Shown: positions 10,240 to 19,550 of the stretch, piece by piece
Layout of the letters: every line of letters starts with the position of its first letter
Position numbering within the stretch: position 1 is the first letter of the stretch
NCBI GenBank assembly: GCA_030340625.1
Contig: JAOPHQ010000594.1
Span: 155,658 to 219,657, forward strand
Direction of reading: 5' to 3'
DNA length: 64,000 nt
Source: Merluccius polli
Taxonomy: Eukaryota > Chordata > Actinopteri > Gadiformes > Merlucciidae
Translations under genes and position numbers: made by a program
Notes under the pieces: generated by a model
Databases searched by the model: none
Seen by the model: the letters and a program-made list of their open reading frames with translations, nothing else
What the model was told of the DNA's origin: nothing

Positions 10240-11150
10240 ATAATAAACATACCTTGTTTAAAAGCGAATATCCTCGTCGGATCCGGCGGTATGTTAAATG
10301 TAGACCGCAGCTGCAGAAACTCTAGCTGGTGTTGGAGCTCCTCAATCTTCCTCCTGAGATTTTCGTTTTCCCTCATCAGCTCATGAACTACCATGGACGT
10401 GTTAGGAGTGACACAGTAGTCGTGGCCGGTAACGGTGACTTCCATAGGCTGAATGTCCTCTTCTTCAGACATGTCCGCCAGCAGCAACTCTGGGGTCGGA
10501 GGTCTCGGGCAACGATCCCAGACATTGAGCCTAGGTGCTGGAAGAGAAGAATTGTTCCAGGTGAACAGACATGGGACTGTGCCCTTCTTTAAACGCCTCG
10601 GTCCAGTCGTTGAGTCCACAAAATCCCCTGGTAGAAAATGTACACTGCAAACCCGAGTACCGGTGTCGTGTCAAAAAGTGATTGTCTGCCAGAATCTGAT
10701 TTCACCTGCCAAAAATTGATTGAAGGCCAAATACAGTTACTCAAAGATGATTTCTGCCTAAATATGACTTGATCTCATTCATAAGCTTCATAATATAAAC
10801 ACTAGAGCTCACAGGACAGCTTGGAATTCTTTTAAAGGACCATTACAACACAAAATAGGCACTTTCACCTGCCAAAAATTGATTGAAGAACAAACGTTAA
10901 ACTTTCGAAGACACATACCTTTGCTATAATTACATTATAATACAGTTGTGTGTATCTGCATATTATGGCCGTTTAATCTAGAGAAAAGCAGATGTTTTTG
11001 CGCTACCGCTCAACGGGCTGCTGTGCGCGCTCCCGCGGCCAGAAATCAGATTCTGGCAGACAATCACTTTTTGGCACGACACCGGCAGTCGGGGAGAAGT
11101 TCTCCCGGCGAACCATTACTGTCCACACAGACTTCACCTCTTCATTCTGA
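10240..11150 (-). pseudogene. THAP domain and coiled coil of the ISL2EU-type gene, interrupted
   Basis: Upstream on the minus strand (11150-11090) the reading FHCFPQNEEVKSVWTVMV then RRENFSP is the middle of a THAP zinc finger. After the inserted TIR element it continues RVCSVHFLPGDFVDSTTG and RRLKKGTVPCLF, the conserved Cys-x2-His and C-terminal Pro of THAP domains. Next come an acidic linker (SEEEDIQPMEV) and a short coiled coil (LRRKIEELQHQLEFLQL, about 10350-10290). THAP domains bind transposon-end DNA, so this is the DNA-binding half of the DDE gene at 8707-9468. The 426-bp insertion cuts the zinc finger, so this copy is dead. Confidence 0.8.
10660..11085. mobile_element. TIR element with 44-bp ends inside the THAP exon
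   Basis: Ends 10660-10703 and the inverse at 11042-11085 match over about 44 bp with one difference, starting CCGGTGTCGTG. Two internal copies of CACCTGCCAAAAATTGATTG occur at about 10704 and 10867. A possible 3-bp flank ACT/AGT is visible but not certain. It is non-coding and splits the THAP finger between the FSP and RVCSVHF blocks. Confidence 0.8.
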
Positions 11151-11394
11151 GGGAAACAATGAAAACTGACGATTTAATTATACCACAACGAATTTGTACA
11201 CAGCGGTACACAGCAGTGAAGAGAAGTCTTCTTTATTTGTTTCTGTAGTTTCAAACGTTTACCGGCAAAAAGATGTTTTTAAGGTACGCCGACGGTCTGT
11301 CAAGTTGCAGGTAAGCGGAAGCATTGGCCGGAAGTGGTCCAGCTCACCATAGATAACCCGGAAATTCCATTTCCATTGTTGTGCACCTAGCGAA
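11151..11394. other. Non-coding spacer
   Basis: Upstream of the THAP fragment. I see no coding similarity. Confidence 0.4.
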
Positions 11395-11590
11395 TTGGGC
11401 ACGTAAACGTGTCAGTGCTTTGTGACAATGAAGCAGTAGTCGGCATCATCAATAGAGGGCGCTCCTCCTCCAAAGATATCATGCCATTCATGAGAAGCAT
11501 CACGTGGTCATCCATCACTCACAACTTCATCATCACAGCCCGTCATGTGTCATGGGTCATTTTAACACTCTGGCTCATCGGTTTTCAGAG
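11395..11590 (+). pseudogene. DIRS/Ngaro-type retrotransposon RNase H fragment
   Basis: SVLCDNEAVVGIINRGRSSS followed by MPFMRSITWSSITHNFIITA and RHVS is the RNase H region found in DIRS-like tyrosine-recombinase retrotransposons (catalytic Asp in LCDNEAVV). A frameshift after RHV moves the continuation GHFNTLAHRFSE into another frame. Only this piece of about 200 bp remains. RT and recombinase are not adjacent. Confidence 0.75.
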
Positions 11591-11690
11591 TGTGAGGCGC
11601 GCCTCCCCAGGGGGCCAAAAGCTTCAGGGGAGGCGCGGCGTGAGAAAAAAGTACACCGGAATAAAAATGAAAAGCAGTGAATCATAATGG

Positions 11691-12757
11691 ATGTTTAGTA
11701 CCTCAGGTGAACATGAGAGTGGACAGGCCAGCAGCAAACGGAGGAAGTATGACCCTGATTATTTAAAATTTGGTTTTTCATTCATTGGTCCTGATGATGC
11801 TCCACTGCCACAGTGTCATTTGCAATGCATTTGGTACTGTAAATACATGTAAATACCAAGGCAACTGAGGCACCATAGCTGCTGCTGCCAAGCTGGATGC
11901 CATCCCCATGTCTGACGACACCATCCAACGCTGCATCTCTGACATGGTGGCTGGTGTGAAGGAGCAGGTGCCTTTCTTCTCCATTCAGCTGGAGTCCACC
12001 GTTGTGGCTAACTGTGCACAGCTCATGGTGGATGTGCACTTTATTAAAGAGCTCAGTGTCCAGGAGGAGTTTCTGTTTTGCCATCCTCTGCCGGCGCGCA
12101 CTACAGCAGCAGACATCTTCAAGGCTTTGAATGACTTCATTCAGGACAATCCTATGGACTGGAGCCGCTGTTGTGGACTATGTACTGACGCACTGATGAA
12201 GACAGGACTGCAACTGGACTGTGTACAACAGGTGGTCATTGCACATTTGAAGGGGTTGCGTGAGCAGTTTGTAGAGGAGACCTTGACAAATCAGTGGGTG
12301 AGAAATCCGGAGCTGGGAGTGACACCCCATGATGGACTGACCCTGCGAGAGGAGGAGGCCTAACCCTAACCTAACCCTGCAAGAGGAGGCCTAACCCTAA
12401 CCCCAACCCCAACCCCAAACCTTAACCCTAACCTAACCCTAACCTCTAACCCTAACCTCTAACCCTAACCTAACCCTAACCCTGTCTAATATGGACTTGA
12501 AACAAAAGATGAGTGAAGTGTCATTTGCACACTTCTGGCTGTCTGTGGAAACTGAGTTCCCCCACCTCACCAAAAAGGCTGTAAAAGTGTTCATCCCCTT
12601 CACCTCCACTTACCTGTGTGAGTGTGGATTTTCCGCATTGACAATGATTAACAGTGAGTACCATCACGGCTGCTGGGTAGAGGATGATCTGCTTTATTCC
12701 TTTCTACAGGGCATCCCCGCATCAAGTGGCACAGACTCATTGTTCCCACTAAGATAG
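11691..12757 (+). pseudogene. ZBED5-like hAT transposase with internal deletion and telomeric-repeat insertion
   Basis: From ATG 11691 the protein begins MFSTSGEHESGQASSKRR, then KYDPDYLKFGFSFIG, the N-terminus typical of ZBED5-like hAT proteins. The second half of the BED finger and the following region are deleted. Similarity resumes at AAAKLDAIPMSDDTIQRCIS (about 11880) and runs through VPFFSIQLESTVVANCAQLM and WSRCCGLCTDALMKTG, which covers the first catalytic Asp area. At 12361 a degenerate CCCTAA array stops the frame. The C-terminal hAT dimerisation block follows in another frame (12491-12755: VSFAHFWLSVETEFPHL, FIPFTSTYLCECGFSAL). The gene is clearly non-functional. Confidence 0.85.
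12361..12484. repeat. Interstitial telomeric-type repeat array
   Basis: Degenerate tandem copies of CCCTAA, with CCCCAA and CCTCTAA variants, spanning about 124 bp. It includes a short duplicated copy of the neighbouring transposase sequence (ACCCTGCRAGAGGAGG). It lies inside the hAT coding region and creates its stop codon. Confidence 0.9.
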
Positions 12758-13589
12758 AGGTGAGCAAAATAAGGTGGCAAGATTTGCAATCGGTTTATTA
12801 TTATGTTAAGGATTTACGCACGAGGGGAGATCATTTTCAGTGTTAATGTGGGATAACGTCGGATGAGTAAACGTGTTTAAAAAATCAGTTAAGTTATCAA
12901 GTTAAATTGTGTTTGTCTTTAAGTGAAGATGTTTTTTTAACAAAAATATGTTTAAATGTATTCAAAATATGTTTAAAAACACACAAAGGTGTTAAAATGT
13001 GTTAAAAACATTATGTAAAAATGTGTTTTAAAAAGATGTTAAAAACATAGGATGTAAAAATGTGTTTTAAAAAATATTTGAGCTTGAAATGGCGGACGGT
13101 TGACGGTGAGACAACGCGGGGGGTGCGGACAACAGCGGTTCGTCGATGGGGCGTGAGGGCGAGGCAGAGGAACAAGATGGCGCGAGGGGAGACCGTGGGG
13201 GCGGAGCCGCTTACCGGGAGAACTGTTAGAATGTTAGCCAGCAGCCCCCGCCGGCCACCCTAGGAAAAGGACCGCGAAGATGGCCCGAGAAAACCGCAAG
13301 TGTGTGGTACCGGGAACCGAGACCCGACCCCACCAACTCAACACCCGACCTGACCAACAAGTTGCTCCGTGGAAATGGGCAGTTTCCAGGACAATCCCGG
13401 AAATGCGGAATAAAACCACCATCCACCATGAAACGATGGGTGTCATGGCGGACGCGGTCAGACGTCAAAGAAGTGCAGAAACCCAGGAGGCTGGACTCTC
13501 GCCCGGACGTGTGCGGGTCCGTGTTGGGACAGGTTTGCAGTGCTGTCTGGGTGCGAGGGGGGTTCGGGAGAGAGGTCCCGCAGGCGTCA
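12758..13589. other. A/T-rich repeats followed by a GC-rich unclassified block
   Basis: 12930-13080 has irregular repeats of GTGTTAAAA-type words. 13090-13560 is GC-rich with open frames on both strands but no motif I recognise. I call no gene here. Confidence 0.4.
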
Positions 13590-13985
13590 TATACACACTG
13601 CCTACAATGCTGACAGGCTTCACCTTGTTGTAGTGGCCGTTGTGAGCAATGTGCAACGAGTGGGGAGTTTTCTGGAGCTGTGCAGCTTCTTCTCAAACCC
13701 TGTAGCCCACGGTCTGCTCATGGAGGAGCAGATAACTGGACCCCACTGAAGACATGGTCAGATACACGCTGGGCATGGCGGTATACCGCTTTGTGGGCTA
13801 TAAAGAAACTACTCCCTGCCATGGATATTATGGGATGGAGGCCAGAGCTGTACATGGACAGGTTGACCGGCAGTTTGCTTTACTTCTCGCCCTGTTTGAG
13901 GATGTATTCTGAGTCACCATCTCCATGTCAGACCAGCTACCATCTCCGTGTCAGAGACCAGCTACCATACCATACACCAGCAAAA
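13590..13985 (+). pseudogene. TTF/ZMYM1-like hAT transposase fragment
   Basis: NADRLHLVVVAVVSNVQRVG then SFLELCSFF corresponds to the HRLNLVLVDxxxNV block of TTF-finger (ZMYM1-like) hAT transposases. After a frameshift, LKTWSDTRWAWRYTALWAI followed by KKLLPA gives the next conserved block. In a third frame, MEARAVHGQVDRQFALLLAL followed by FEDVF continues. At least two frameshifts separate these. Finger and dimerisation domains are absent. Confidence 0.75.
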
Positions 13986-14205
13986 GCAACCTCGCATCTC
14001 TGTAGCAAGAAAACATCTCTGGCGCCGCCACTGGGGGGGCATCGCATACCAACACCGTCCGAGAGGACAAGGACCAGTCCATGTAAACGGCATCTGTGGT
14101 CCCAGGTATATAAGGGTGTTACGAGGTAATGAGCCTGCACTGTGAAGGGGGCCCTCCGGCCCAGATCCATGGTGTTTAGTTAACACCACCAAGTCTTCAT
14201 CCACT
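13986..14205. other. Non-coding spacer
   Basis: Contains the small palindrome GGTGTTTAGTTAACACC near 14170. No gene is visible. Confidence 0.4.
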
Positions 14206-14520
14206 TAGGATGTCTCCATGGTCAGGATGTGTTTGTCTCCATGGTCAGGATGTGTTTGTCTTCATGGTGAGGATGTGTTTGTCTCCATGGTCAGGATGTG
14301 TTTGTCTTCATGGTCAGGATGTGTTTGTCTCCATGGTCAGGATGTTTGTCTCCATGGTTAGGATGTGTTTGTCTTCATGGTCAGGATGTGTTTGTCTCCA
14401 TGGTCAGGATGTTTGTCTTCATGCTCAGGATGTGTATGTCTTCATGGTCAGGATGTGTTTGTCTCCATGGTCAGGATGTGTTTGTCTCCATTGTCAGAAT
14501 GTGTTTGTCTTCATGGTCAT
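14206..14520. repeat. 23-bp minisatellite, about 13-14 copies
   Basis: Unit CTCCATGGTCAGGATGTGTT with a variable TGTC joint. Some units are shortened by a few bases or have TCTTC in place of TCTCC. The unit length is not a multiple of three, so open frames on the plus strand cycle through all phases and are an artefact. Confidence 0.93.
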
Positions 14521-14524
14521 TATC

Positions 14525-14865
14525 GCGCGCAAATTGCCGCCTCCATTCACTTTCTATGGGACGCGAGCAATTCGCTGCGCAAAGCACGCTGGGATTGCTT
14601 GCGGCGCAGCGCCGCTGCCTGGCTCCGCTTCTAAATTTGCATAAAGTTGGGAAATTTTAACTTTATGCAAATACGAGCGGCGCGAATCCACGCGGTTACC
14701 AGTCAGCAAACAGGACGTGGGCGTGGGCCGTGACGTTGACCCTTCTGATTCATTACCACAATGCGGGCGGGAGCTAGTTGATCCACTAGTCAACACGCCC
14801 CCTGCGAACGAGTCTTCAAGGCCGCGCGATGTCACGCGGATAATTCGCGTATAGTGGATATTCAC
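14525..14865. mobile_element. Harbinger-type non-autonomous repeat, copy 1
   Basis: Shares GCCTCCATTCACTTTCTATG, GATTCGCTGCGCAAAGCA-like sequence, ACGTGGGCGTGG and the end GGATAATTCGCGTATAGTGG with the copy at 17051-17366. The left terminus (ATTATCGCGCGCAA) is degraded relative to CCACTATACGCGAAT. Internal sequence includes an inverted pair AAATTTGCATAAAGTT and AACTTTATGCAAAT. Confidence 0.65.
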
Positions 14866-15062
14866 GGTTCAAGGCGGCCTGATGTCACACGGATAATTCG
14901 CGTATAGTGGATATTCAGCGTGATGGGATTGCTTGCGGTGCGGAGCCAGCCTGCGCCAGAAATTTGCATTAAGTTGAGAAATCTCAACTTTATTCAAATG
15001 AGCATGGCGCGAAGCCACGCGGTCACCAATCAACAAACAGGACGTGGGCATGACGTTGACCC
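14866..15062. mobile_element. Harbinger-type repeat, copy 2, adjoining a MADF exon
   Basis: Repeats GATAATTCGCGTATAGTGG and then GGGATTGCTTGCGGTGCGG, a CATTAAGTTGAGAAATCTCA region and CACGCGGTCACCAATCAACA. It joins directly onto MADF-domain coding sequence, suggesting these small repeats derive from the 5' end of a Harbinger element that carried that gene. Confidence 0.6.
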
Positions 15063-16105
15063 TCCTCAATTATATGACCCCTCTCTCCCTTCCTACAGGG
15101 ATAACATAAAACGAAATGCTGCCTGGAGGAAGGTTGCCGATATTGTCAGTTTCACCGGTGGGTATAAGTTATATTTAGATAATGTTAGCTGGATGATGAA
15201 TTAGCTTATAGTTTTACCTCAATACATTTGATTGGTAAATTCCAACTTCATGTTCCACCTATAAACAGTTCATACAGCATCTAAACTCTTGATATATGTA
15301 GACCCATTATATCAGATGAGTAAATAAACAAGTACATCATTTAAGCACATCAAGTCCACTGCTTTTTCTGCTTTCTTCATCAGATGAGGTATGTAAAAGG
15401 ACATGGAAAAACCTTAGGGACACATACCTAAAGAAATTAATAAAGACTGGGAGAAGAATAGGAGTGGGGCTGGTGCCACAGCGAAGCAGCCATGGCGCTT
15501 CATGGCTGTGATGGGCTTCCTTGCACCGTTTGTTGAGCAAAGGGCAACAACCAGCAACATCAGGCCGAGCCAGCAAATGGCCACAGCTGTACGTGACCCT
15601 GTCAATCAGCCCCCCCCCCCGGTCCTGCCAGGTTCAGATATGAACCAGCCAGCTAAAAGTAGTTGCTGAAGGTACAGCCAGCCAGGCAGAGGCAGATTGG
15701 TACAGTGAGGAGGACACGGCAGCAAGCAGGAACCAGGCAGCAGGAACCAGGCAGCAGGCACCAGATAGCAGCCAGCAGGCACTAGGCACCAGGCACCAGC
15801 GAGCGGGCACCAGCGAGCGGGCACCAGCGAGCGGGCACCAGCGAGCGGGCACCAGCGAGCGGGCACCAGCGAGCGGGCACCAGCGAGCGGGCACCAGCGA
15901 GCAGTTGGTTAAAGGAGGAAGCAACAGCAGCCAGAGTTGTCACCATTTGAGTCCCGGCTCATTACTGTCTTTGAGTCAGCTCCTCCTACCCCCCAGCCAG
16001 CCACCACAACAACAGTACAGGAAGATGAGGATGGTCTTTTTTTGAGGAGCTTACTCCCAGATCTAAAAAGACTACCCCAGTCATGAGCTTATTTATGAAA
16101 CAGGG
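15063..16105 (+). pseudogene. MADF-BESS protein gene of a Harbinger element (remnant)
   Basis: Exon 1 (15063-15145) reads LYDPSLPSYRDNIKRNAAW then RKVADIV, the N-terminal half of a MADF domain. After an intron-like gap, 15390 onward gives VCKRTWKNLRDTYLKKL, the rest of MADF. From about 15490 a shifted frame reads WRFMAVMGFLAPFVEQR. A long Gln/Pro/Ser-rich linker contains a 14-bp minisatellite, and near 16030 comes EDGLFLRSLLPDLKRLPQS, a BESS motif cut by a stop. MADF-BESS proteins are the DNA-binding partners that cooperate with the DDE nuclease in many Harbinger transposons. Several stops make this copy inactive. Confidence 0.7.
15791..15902. repeat. 14-bp minisatellite, 8 copies
   Basis: Near-perfect units of GGCACCAGCGAGCG. 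The preceding 15715-15790 holds related but irregular GGCAGCAGGAACCA units, so the array seems to have grown from the Gln/Ala-rich linker of the MADF-BESS gene. Confidence 0.93.
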
Positions 16106-16724
16106 GAGGATTCAGTAGTTTAAATGCTCAATGGTTTCGTTTAAGTTATTTTGTTTTAGGGGAAAGGGGGTTGTAATGTTCAATTGTTTGAATATTCTAT
16201 CGTTCAATGTCATTTTTTTTAGGGGAATGTAGGGTTGTAATAAATATTTTGAATATTCTCATGTATCCCTTCATTTTTTCCATAGAACTATGCAATACAC
16301 ATACAGGTACAATATTATTGCAAATATTTTTCAACTTTGGAGCTGCTGCTCCCAAAATAATTTAACACTCCATGTACTCATCTTAGTGGGATTTTAGGGT
16401 GTAGAATGGACTCTAATACCAATTCACCAAAACAATTAGCATGTTAGGGAATATGTTCACTTATTTTGTTTACTAGCTTTGTAGTGCTGTTCCTATTGTT
16501 TCATTGAAAAAAACATCCTTTTACTATGAACATACATAGGGTGCACTTTCAGAGGAGTTTCTCTTGTCTAATTTTACCGTGCATGTTCATGAGGAAATTA
16601 GACTAGAGACTCCGCTGAAAGTGCACATGAAAATAATCTATGCATTTAATCATGACTAACAAACAAAAAACACAACTCCAACTCAAATATTTTCATATTT
16701 ATTCAAAAATAAATGTGCTCACAT
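16106..16724. other. Non-coding A/T-rich spacer
   Basis: No coding similarity. It contains the inverted repeat at 16541-16626. Confidence 0.5.
16541..16626. repeat. 86-bp foldback, arms about 35 bp
   Basis: Arms 16541-16575 and 16592-16626 start GTGCACTTTCAG and pair with several mismatches or single-base indels around a 16-base loop. It could be a very small TIR element or a diverged inverted duplication. Confidence 0.75.
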
Positions 16725-17647
16725 CAGAGGTTGCGCTAGACTTTTTCGTTGTCTGACAGGGTCATAAAAATCCTGCCATAATCTATTTTTACCGGTCACT
16801 TTCATTTTTAAAATGATATAATGACATGTTCAATAGCATTTAATTTTAATTCATTTTTAATTAATATTCAGTCCAAACAAGCTGAACAAATAATCCACAC
16901 CGTGGATACACACATCAAGCAGAAGAATATGTAACTTTTTCTCCTCAGTAACAAAAACAACTGACTGTGTGGCCCCAGTAGCGAAATATGAACAATGAAT
17001 AATGAAATATGAAGAGGTCACGTGTGGCCTAAACGCACAGTCTGACCGTCAAGCCCCACTATACGCGAATCGCCTGGCGGCCAATTCCGCCTCCATTCAC
17101 TTTCTATGGGACACGAGCGATTCGCTGCGCAAAGCATGCTGGGATTGCTTGTGACACGAATCCACGCGGTCACCAATCAACAAAGAGGACGTGGGCGTGG
17201 GCGTGACGTTGACCCTTCTGATTCATCACCACAATGCGGGCGGGAGCTAGTTGATCCACTAGTCAACACGCGGGAGCTAGTTCATCCACTAGTCAACACG
17301 CCCCCAAGCGAACAAGTTTTCAAGGCGGCGCGATGTCACGCGGATAATTCATGTATAGTGGGGCTTCTAGGTCACACCTTCCTCCTGGTCCGCATGGACT
17401 TGAAGCGCGTGCCCGCTTGCGCGTAATCAAATGTTTCAAGTGGGTTTGTTGTTTCAAATGTTTCAACACTCAACTGCCGTGACATTTTTCTTCTTTTCTA
17501 CTTTTCCTCTTCTACAAGGGCCAATTAATATGCTCATCGCCAACAAGTGGTCAGGGGTGTGAATTGCAATCTGTCAAAATGACGGATGGCCCTCAGATTT
17601 TTCCAAAACGATCAATGACGGAAAATATTCGGTTAACGCGACCCCTG
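16725..17647. mobile_element. Non-autonomous hAT element (923 bp) with 8-bp target duplication
   Basis: Ends CAGAGGTTGCGCTAGAC and, inverted, CAGGGGTCGCGTTAACC. GCTCACAT flanks both sides exactly (16717-16724 and 17648-17655). Near the right end, GACGGATGGCCCTCAGAT and CAATGACGGAAAAT are subterminal repeats. A Harbinger-type MITE is nested at 17051-17366. There is no transposase coding. Confidence 0.88.
17051..17366. mobile_element. Harbinger-type MITE, copy 3 (nested in hAT)
   Basis: Inverted ends AAGCCCCACTATACGCGAAT and AAGCCCCACTATACATGAAT give a 316-bp unit. It contains a short tandem duplication of GGGAGCTAGTTSATCCACTA near 17233-17300. It is the best-preserved member of the family at 14525-15062. 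No 3-bp duplication is clear. Confidence 0.75.
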
Positions 17648-17655
17648 GCTCACAT

Positions 17656-18120
17656 GGAGTATTACTAATATAGCACCTTTGATGTCTTCGTTTGATGCTC
17701 TGCTGGTCCTGAGTAGCTCAGATCCTCTGCATGCATGTTGCTCAGCAGCATCATGCTCTCCAAAGCCTGAATGTTGTAGGTTGCAAATAAATTAAATTGT
17801 CAATATGGGCAGAGGGACACAGAGACAAGATAGCAGGCAGGCATATTAAGAGGGAGAGAGAGGGATGGAGATTAACACAGGAAGACAAGGGCAAGCAGGC
17901 AAACTGCCAAGGCTATGGCCCAGAAGCTGTCGCACATCATAATAACATTTTTGACCATGTTCAGTGAACAGGGCTCTGACTGGAATTGTCATTAATTAAA
18001 ACAATCTTGGTAACCTTCCCTCATCCACAATTGCATCAGTAATTTCATATTTGCTGACCAGCACCAGATAAATAACTATGTATACTAAATAACGTTTTCT
18101 GTTTGAGCTAAATATGTAGT
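17656..18120. other. Non-coding spacer
   Basis: A minus-strand open stretch near 17780-17665 (ALESMMLLSNMHAEDLSYSG) follows an acceptor-like CATTCAG, but it is too short to assign. Otherwise nothing is visible. Confidence 0.35.
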
Positions 18121-18164
18121 TTGGACATTGGATTCCTTCTATATGTTACTTATCAAGTGTGGTT

Positions 18165-19138
18165 AGAGGAGTTTGCTCTTCAGACCCAGGACACAGTGCA
18201 GCAGAGACGAGCCGACCAGATGAACGACCTCACTGCCATGTTTCAGACTCTGTCACTGCAGGTGGCGCCTCTCGCAGCAGCAGGTGTCCCAGCTCCAGCC
18301 CCAGCCCCAGTTCCACCCCTGCCTGCCCCCCTGTCCCAACCGGCACTTTCGATCGCCCACTCCTGTGAGCCCGTTCTAGCGAACCCCCGTCCCTTCGATG
18401 GGACCTTTTCTCAGTTCCGGGGGTTCAGCCTGCAATGCGAGCTCATATTCCATCACCAACCCAGCCAGTTCCACTCACCGGCCACACGAGTGGCCTTCAT
18501 CACCAATCTCACCACCGGCAACGCCCTCAACTGGTCTCAAGCCATCCTCAGTGCCCGTCCCGACCTCTTTGAGGACTATATGGCCTTCATGGCCGTATTC
18601 AGGAGGGTTTTCGACCATCCCGCCGCCAGGCTGGATGTCGGGGCACAACTTATGTCACTGCATCATGGGAATCGCTTGGTAGCTGTCTATGCTACGGAGT
18701 TCCGGACCCTAGCAGCAGGCTCCCTGCTGCTAGGGTCCGGAACTCCGTAGCATAGGGTGGAATGACGCTGGCCTAAGGAACGCCTTCCGCCAGGGGCTGA
18801 GCGAGCAGTTGAAGGACGAGCTTGTCCGAGACAGGCCCGCCTCTCTGGACGACCTGGTGCCATTGGCCGTCGACATTGACGAACGTATCCGGGAGTGCCA
18901 GAGGGGACGCCTGTCGACCACCCTGCCCAACCCGGTCCCAGGAGCCCCTTTTCTCCGGGCCAGTCCTCCCTCGGCAACGGAACCGGCCGATCCAACACAT
19001 GCCGTCCCCAAGCCGATGCAGTTGGGCAGAGCACGTCTGACTGCGGCGGAGAAGGCACATAGGAGGAACGAGGGACGGTCCCTCTATTGTGGGGAGGAGG
19101 GACATCGTCATGACACCTGTCCTCTCTGGCCAAAAGAC
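18165..19138 (+). pseudogene. Sushi-like Ty3/gypsy gag
   Basis: A Pro/Ala-rich N-terminus leads to ANPRPFDGTFSQFRGFSLQC, then AFITNLTTGNALNWSQAI, the capsid core shared with vertebrate RTL/Sushi-ichi gag. At 18687-18755 a perfect inverted duplication breaks the frame. Past it, WNDAGLRNAFRQGLSEQLKD continues gag in another frame, and a degenerate CCHC knuckle (LYCGEEGHRHDTC, first Cys lost) lies near 19085. Gag packages the element RNA. Protease and RT follow in register, so this was a gag-pol unit. Which upstream ATG was used cannot be decided. Confidence 0.85.
18687..18755. repeat. Perfect 33-bp palindrome within gag
   Basis: Arms 18687-18719 and 18723-18755 are exact reverse complements around a 3-base loop. 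The left arm encodes gag residues YATEFRTLAAG; the right arm is the same DNA reversed. Confidence 0.97.
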
Positions 19139-19214
19139 TAGGCTCACCTGAAGGGGGAATTCAGGTGAGCCGAGTCACGCACCCTACCAACCGCCAATCC
19201 GGCCCACTTCAACG

Positions 19215-19500
19215 TCACCCTCTCCTGGTTGGACCGGACTCTCACCGTGGGGGCCATCATTGACTCGGGCGCTGATGAGAGCTTCATCGACGTCAAGTTG
19301 GCCCACTCGGCGGCGGTTCACCTCATCATGCTGGAGTCTCCCCTCGCCGTCTCAGCACTAGACGGTCACAGCCTAGGCCCCCTCACCCATCGCACGGAGC
19401 CGCTCACCATGACCATCTCCGGGAACCACAGCGAGGAGATCCGGTTTTACCTCCTGAGGTCTCCCCAAGCGCCCCTCATCTTAGGTCGGCGCTGCTCCCA
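19215..19500 (+). pseudogene. Sushi-like Ty3/gypsy protease
   Basis: The aspartic protease signature is GAIIDSGADESFIDVKLA with the catalytic DSG, followed by the flap region and PLILGRRC near the end (the usual ILG of retropepsins). It would cut the gag-pol polyprotein. After it comes a poly-C run (19521-19550) that probably resulted from slippage and shifts the frame into RT. Confidence 0.85.
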
Positions 19501-19519
19501 GGGCTTCACCAACACTCCG

Positions 19520-19550
<31 letters not shown>

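Noticed and set aside
12361..12484. A real chromosome end
   Set aside because: Array is short, degenerate and flanked on both sides by parts of one transposase gene.
13226..13696. 156-codon minus-strand open frame overlapping plus-strand frames
   Set aside because: GC-rich DNA keeps both strands open; no motif is recognised and a hAT fragment on the plus strand overlaps its start.
14210..14660. Long plus-strand open frames (MVRMC/SPWSG repeats)
   Set aside because: They are translations of the 23-bp minisatellite, present in all three frames.
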